A stretch of DNA of 9,044 bases, taken from assembly GCA_902797015.1 (NCBI GenBank), contig CADBRG010000082.1:1-9044 (forward strand), in the 5' to 3' direction. Shown in pieces: positions 5,937 through 9,044 of the stretch; within the stretch, counting starts at the first letter, position 1; every line of letters begins with the position of its first letter. The stretch is from an uncultured Lachnospiraceae bacterium (lineage in GTDB: Bacteria; Bacillota; Clostridia; Lachnospirales; Lachnospiraceae). The notes beneath the pieces were generated by a model, which was not told where the DNA came from, searched no databases, and saw nothing but the letters and a program-made list of their open reading frames with translations. A program made the position numbers and the translations under genes.

Positions 5937-6158
5937 ATGAAGACATTAAAAGACGTGCCTGTAGGAGGCACCTGTAAAGTGGTTAAGCTTCATGGAGAAG
6001 GCCCGGTAAAGCGCCGCATCATGGACATGGGGATCACAAAGGGGGTTGAGATCTTTGTCCGTAAGGTGGCACCACTCGGGGATCCAATGGAGTTAAATCT
6101 TCGTGGATATGAACTGTCAGTCCGCAAAGGGGATGCGGAACTGATCGAAGTAGAATAA
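5937..6158 (+). CDS. feoA: FeoA-family protein, second copy
   Basis: This 73-residue cytoplasmic protein is a canonical FeoA. It shows GPVKRRIMDMGITKGVEIFV (22-41), APLGDPMELNLRGYELSVR (45-63) and a final acidic strand (AELIEVE). FeoA proteins bind or modulate the cytoplasmic side of FeoB and are needed for Fe(II) transport in several bacteria. AGAAAGGAA at 5924-5932 precedes the ATG at close spacing. It ends 30 bases before feoB, consistent with one transcript. Two unequal FeoA copies ahead of feoB are common in Clostridia. This copy is the more likely direct FeoB partner. Confidence 0.95.
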   Translation: MKTLKDVPVGGTCKVVKLHGEGPVKRRIMDMGITKGVEIFVRKVAPLGDPMELNLRGYELSVRKGDAELIEVE

Positions 6159-6188
6159 TCCGCGAGCAGTAAGAAAGGAAAACGTGAG

Positions 6189-8477
6189 ATGAGTTTGAAA
6201 ATTGCTTTGGCTGGCAATCCGAACTGTGGTAAAACGACCCTGTTCAACAACCTGACCGGCTCAAACCAGTACGTCGGTAACTGGCCCGGCGTAACCGTGG
6301 AGAAAAAGGAAGGTAAGCTGAGAGGACATAAAGAAGTCATCATCCAGGACCTTCCGGGTATTTATTCTCTTTCTCCCTACACATTGGAGGAAGTAGTATC
6401 CCGCCAGTATCTTGTAAATGAAAAGCCGAATGCGATCCTCAACATCGTAGACGGAAGCAACATTGAAAGAAACCTTTATCTGACGACACAGCTCCTGGAG
6501 CTTGGCATTCCGACCGTCGTTGCGGTCAACATGATGGATATCGTTCGCAAGAATGGCGATAAGATCGACATCAAAAAGCTTGAGAAGGATCTTGGCTGCA
6601 AGGTTCTTGAAATGAGTGCATTAAAGTCAGAGGGTGTGAATGAGGTAGCAAATGCCGTGATTGAAGCGGCAAAATCCTCTATGATCGAAGAAATGCCGCA
6701 TGTTTTTGAAGGAAGCGTAGAGCATGCGATCGCACACATTGAAGAGTCCATCGAGTCTCTCGTGGAAGAGCGTCATTACCTTCGCTGGTATGCGATCAAA
6801 GTGTTCGAACGTGACGAAAAGGTCATGGAAGAGTTAAAGCTTCCGGCTGATATGGCGGCAGAGATCGAGCAGCATATCGCAGACTGTGAGGCGGAGCTGG
6901 ATGACGATTCCGAGTCCATCATCACGAATGAGCGTTATAATTACACTGCAAAGATTTGCAACAATGCAGTTAAGAAAAAACATGCATCACATACATTGAA
7001 AACATCCGATAAGATCGACTGGATCGTAACCAACCGTATCCTGGGTCTTCCGATCTTTGTCGGCGTTATGTTCCTGGTTTACGCGATCGCGATGGGCGGC
7101 TGGACCGTATCGATCGGTACCATGGCAACAGATTTTACCAATGATGTCATCTTCGGAACGTGGGTTCCGAATGCGGTCGACGCGCTGCTCGGCGGACTGA
7201 ATGTAGCAGCTGACGGCCCGGTTTACGGCCTGATCCAGGATGGTATCGTAGCAGGCGTTGGTGCAGTACTTGGTTTCGTACCACAGATGTTAGTACTGTT
7301 CTTCCTGCTGGCAATCCTTGAGGATATCGGTTATATGTCCCGTGTGGCATTCGTTATGGACCGTATCTTCCGTCAGTTCGGACTTTCCGGAAAGTCCTTT
7401 ATCCCGTGTCTGGTTGCAACAGGCTGTGGCGTGCCGGGTGTTATGGCATCCCGTACGATTGAAAACGAGCGTGACCGCAGAATGACCGTTATGACAACGA
7501 CATTTATGCCTTGCGGCGCAAAAATGCCGATCATCGGTCTGATCGGAGGCGCGATCTTCGGCGGTTCACCGCTTGTAGCAGTATCCGCATATTTCATCGG
7601 AATCGGTTCCATCATCGTTTCCGGTATCATGTTAAAGAAGCTTAAGGCATTTGCCGGCGAGCCGGCACCGTTCGTTATGGAGCTGCCGATCTATCATGTT
7701 CCGGCACTTTCAAACGTACTTCGCGCGACATGGGAGCGCGGCTGGTCCTTCATCAAACGTGCAGGATCCGTTATCGTAGTTGCTTCTATCATCATCTGGG
7801 CACTGCAGGCATTCGGTTCTATCAACGGCAATGTCGGCATGGTTGACAGAATGTGGGAAAACGAAGCAATCGTTTCTGAGCAGACTGTCTCTGACCTGGC
7901 AGTCAAGATGGATATCCCGGAAGAAGATGTTACAGCAACTGACGCATCCTTCCTGGCAAAGGTCGGCAATGGAGTTTCTGTAATCTTCAAGCCGCTTGGC
8001 TTCGGCAGCTGGAAACCGACCGTAGCAACGATTACCGGTCTGGTTGCAAAAGAAGAAGTTGTCGGTACGTTTGGTGTCCTGTATAACTATGATGATTCAC
8101 AGGGCGAATTAGAAGAAGAAGGAAATCAGATCTGGGCTCGCGTAGCAGCAGATTACACAGCAGCATCCGCATTCGCATTCATGGTATTCAACCTGCTTTG
8201 TGCTCCGTGCTTTGCAGCGATCGGTGCGATCAAGCGAGAGATGAACAATGCGAAGTGGACCTGGGCAGCAATCGGATATATGACATTATGGGCGTATGTA
8301 CTTGCGCTGATCGTATACCAGCTTGGCGGCCTGTTCTCAGGAGAGTTGACATTCGGTGTCGGCTCGGTAGTCGCGATCATACTGATCATATTGATTCTGT
8401 ACATGCTGTTTAGAAAGGGTTACAAGCCGGAAGAAGGCAAGAGAAGCCTGACTGCGGTTGATGCAGCCGGTATCTAA
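6189..8477 (+). CDS. feoB: ferrous iron transporter FeoB
   Basis: This is a 762-residue inner-membrane Fe(II) permease with an N-terminal GTP-binding domain. G-motifs are complete: G1 GNPNCGKT (9-16), G2 in GVTVE (34-38), G3 DLPG (54-57), G4 NMMD (114-117) and G5 SAL (143-145). A helical guanine-dissociation-inhibitor-like region spans about 170-265, then membrane segments begin near 285. The first Gate region carries PCLVATGCGVPG (406-417; C407, C413) and MPCGAKMP (440-447; C442). The second carries LLCAPCFAAIGAIK (669-682; C671, C674). LEDIGYMSR at 377-385 is the usual family motif. Length is typical. AAGAAAGGAA lies 8 bases before the ATG. The C-terminal tail after the last helix (about 744-762) is short and basic. 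There is no FeoC gene; the small Cys-rich membrane protein downstream takes the usual position of that accessory gene. Expression is probably iron-repressed through the upstream box. Confidence 0.98.
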   Translation: MSLKIALAGNPNCGKTTLFNNLTGSNQYVGNWPGVTVEKKEGKLRGHKEVIIQDLPGIYSLSPYTLEEVVSRQYLVNEKPNAILNIVDGSNIERNLYLTTQLLELGIPTVVAVNMMDIVRKNGDKIDIKKLEKDLGCKVLEMSALKSEGVNEVANAVIEAAKSSMIEEMPHVFEGSVEHAIAHIEESIESLVEERHYLRWYAIKVFERDEKVMEELKLPADMAAEIEQHIADCEAELDDDSESIITNERYNYTAKICNNAVKKKHASHTLKTSDKIDWIVTNRILGLPIFVGVMFLVYAIAMGGWTVSIGTMATDFTNDVIFGTWVPNAVDALLGGLNVAADGPVYGLIQDGIVAGVGAVLGFVPQMLVLFFLLAILEDIGYMSRVAFVMDRIFRQFGLSGKSFIPCLVATGCGVPGVMASRTIENERDRRMTVMTTTFMPCGAKMPIIGLIGGAIFGGSPLVAVSAYFIGIGSIIVSGIMLKKLKAFAGEPAPFVMELPIYHVPALSNVLRATWERGWSFIKRAGSVIVVASIIIWALQAFGSINGNVGMVDRMWENEAIVSEQTVSDLAVKMDIPEEDVTATDASFLAKVGNGVSVIFKPLGFGSWKPTVATITGLVAKEEVVGTFGVLYNYDDSQGELEEEGNQIWARVAADYTAASAFAFMVFNLLCAPCFAAIGAIKREMNNAKWTWAAIGYMTLWAYVLALIVYQLGGLFSGELTFGVGSVVAIILIILILYMLFRKGYKPEEGKRSLTAVDAAGI

Positions 8478-8506
8478 TCAGTGATAAAGAGGAGGACAGC
8501 TGTATT

Positions 8507-8698
8507 ATGCCAGTCATCTTGGGAAATATCATAGCAATCCTTATCGTAGCCGGAATCGTATGGCTTTCGGTCAGAGAGATCAGAAAGAGTCATAAGAGCG
8601 GAGGCTGTGGCGGCAATTGTGCCGGGTGCAGTGGCTCCTGTGCATCGTGTGGTGACAAACACGCGAAGGATAGCAGAACACCGGCAGTCAGAAAGTGA
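8507..8698 (+). CDS. FeoB-associated Cys-rich membrane protein
   Basis: This 63-residue protein has one N-terminal membrane helix (about residues 3-21), a basic stretch (REIRKSHK, 23-30) and a glycine/cysteine-rich tail. The tail has five cysteines spaced C-x3-C-x2-C-x3-C-x2-C (C34, C38, C41, C45, C48), followed by H52. The layout fits the FeoB-associated Cys-rich membrane protein family found after feoB in many Firmicutes. The positive-inside rule would put the cysteines in the cytoplasm, where they could bind iron as it leaves FeoB or sense iron or redox state. AGAGGAGG at 8488-8495 lies 11 bases before the ATG, and the gene starts 29 bases after feoB. Family function is not established; metal binding is inferred from the cysteines. 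Confidence 0.88.
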   Translation: MPVILGNIIAILIVAGIVWLSVREIRKSHKSGGCGGNCAGCSGSCASCGDKHAKDSRTPAVRK

Positions 8699-8700
8699 GG
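8695..8700 (+). promoter_or_regulatory. ribosome binding site of the HMA protein gene
   Basis: GTGAGG lies 6 bases before the ATG at 8707 and only 3 before the ATG at 8704, favouring 8707. It overlaps the TGA stop of the preceding gene (8696-8698), so the two genes are probably translationally coupled. A GTG start at 8695 is possible but has no good binding site. Confidence 0.5.
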
Positions 8701-8706
8701 CATATG

Positions 8707-8958
8707 ATGATCAAAACGACGATTCAGATTGACGGCATGATGTGTGGAATGTGTGAGACACATATCCAGGATGCCATCAGAAAGCACTTTAAAGTAAAAA
8801 AAGTCAAAGCATCCCGCAGCAAGGGTGAGGCAGAGATCTTATCAGAGGATTACATTGATGAGAGAGAGCTTCGCCGTGTCATAACGGATACCGGATATGA
8901 TGCGGGCGGCGTCCAGGCAGCTCCCTTTGAAAAAAAGAAACTGTTTGGTTCAAAATAG
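8707..8958 (+). CDS. heavy-metal-associated (HMA) domain protein, CopZ-like
   Basis: This is an 83-residue cytoplasmic protein with a single HMA ferredoxin-like fold (about residues 3-68). The metal-binding loop is GMMCGMCETHI (10-20; C13 and C16), matching the GMxCxxC signature of copper chaperones such as CopZ and of P-type ATPase N-terminal domains. The closing TGYDA (62-66) is also typical. A basic tail (FEKKKLFGSK) follows the domain and is not part of the usual chaperone. No copper ATPase or CsoR/CopY regulator is nearby. The gene is the last of the feo operon, its start within about 9 bases of the preceding stop and followed by a terminator. That context suggests a role in Fe(II) handling or in linking iron and copper status, but the fold alone predicts soft-metal binding. 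Starts at 8704 or GTG 8695 would add one or four residues. Confidence 0.88.
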   Translation: MIKTTIQIDGMMCGMCETHIQDAIRKHFKVKKVKASRSKGEAEILSEDYIDERELRRVITDTGYDAGGVQAAPFEKKKLFGSK

Positions 8959-8966
8959 TGACAAGG

Positions 8967-8994
8967 AACGGAGTCTTTGAAAAGGCTCCGTTTT
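8967..8994 (+). terminator. intrinsic terminator of the feo operon
   Basis: AACGGAGTCT (8967-8976) pairs with AGGCTCCGTT (8983-8992), including one G-U pair, around a 6-base TTGAAA loop. TTTTCTT follows. It begins 9 bases after the TAG of the HMA gene and closes the five-gene operon. I recognise nothing in 8998-9044. Confidence 0.88.
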
Positions 8995-9044
8995 CTTATA
9001 AAATCCGACGCGTTGGTTATAGAAGGCTTACAGGAATTTGTTTA

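Overview
The window looks like chromosomal DNA of an anaerobic, fermentative Gram-positive bacterium of the class Clostridia, most likely a Lachnospiraceae-type gut organism. This rests on the clostridial-style [FeFe] hydrogenase, the feoA-feoA-feoB operon with its small Cys-rich partner, strong GGAGG-type ribosome binding sites, and intergenic DNA that is AT-rich beside more GC-balanced genes. I cannot name a species from sequence alone. There are nine genes, eight on the + strand and one on the - strand. I see no RNA genes, CRISPR arrays, insertion sequences or attachment sites.

Region 1 (1-3840) is a two-gene hydrogen-metabolism operon. The first gene (197-2029) encodes an unusual flavoprotein. 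A NuoF-type [4Fe-4S] domain is joined to a GltD-like (glutamate synthase small subunit) iron-sulfur, FAD and NAD(P) oxidoreductase. The second gene (2023-3759) overlaps it by 7 bases and encodes a full-length CpI-like [FeFe] hydrogenase with every accessory cluster and the H-cluster motifs. Together they probably form a soluble complex exchanging electrons between NAD(P)H, perhaps ferredoxin, and H2. This resembles the little-studied glutamate-synthase-linked class of [FeFe] hydrogenases (group A2-like) rather than the HydABC trimer. A bidirectional terminator separates the operon from the next, convergent gene.

Region 2 (3841-5570) holds a divergent pair. A Nudix hydrolase of the CoA-pyrophosphatase type lies on the - strand (3856-4497). 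A TraX-family integral membrane protein lies on the + strand (4649-5491) behind a near-consensus sigma-A promoter and ahead of an intrinsic terminator.

Region 3 (5571-9044) is a ferrous iron uptake operon: feoA1, feoA2, feoB, a FeoB-associated Cys-rich single-pass membrane protein, and a small GMxCxxC heavy-metal-associated (HMA) protein, ended by a strong terminator. The promoter carries a close match to the DtxR/IdeR iron box over its -10 element, and a second degenerate copy exactly 40 bp upstream. A weaker site of the same outline (TTAG-N6-CTAA) lies in the hydrogenase promoter region, so an iron-responsive regulator might tie iron import to production of the iron-rich hydrogenase. That link is inference.

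The items most worth a second look are the NuoF/GltD hybrid with its hydrogenase, the paired iron boxes, and the HMA protein at the end of the feo operon.
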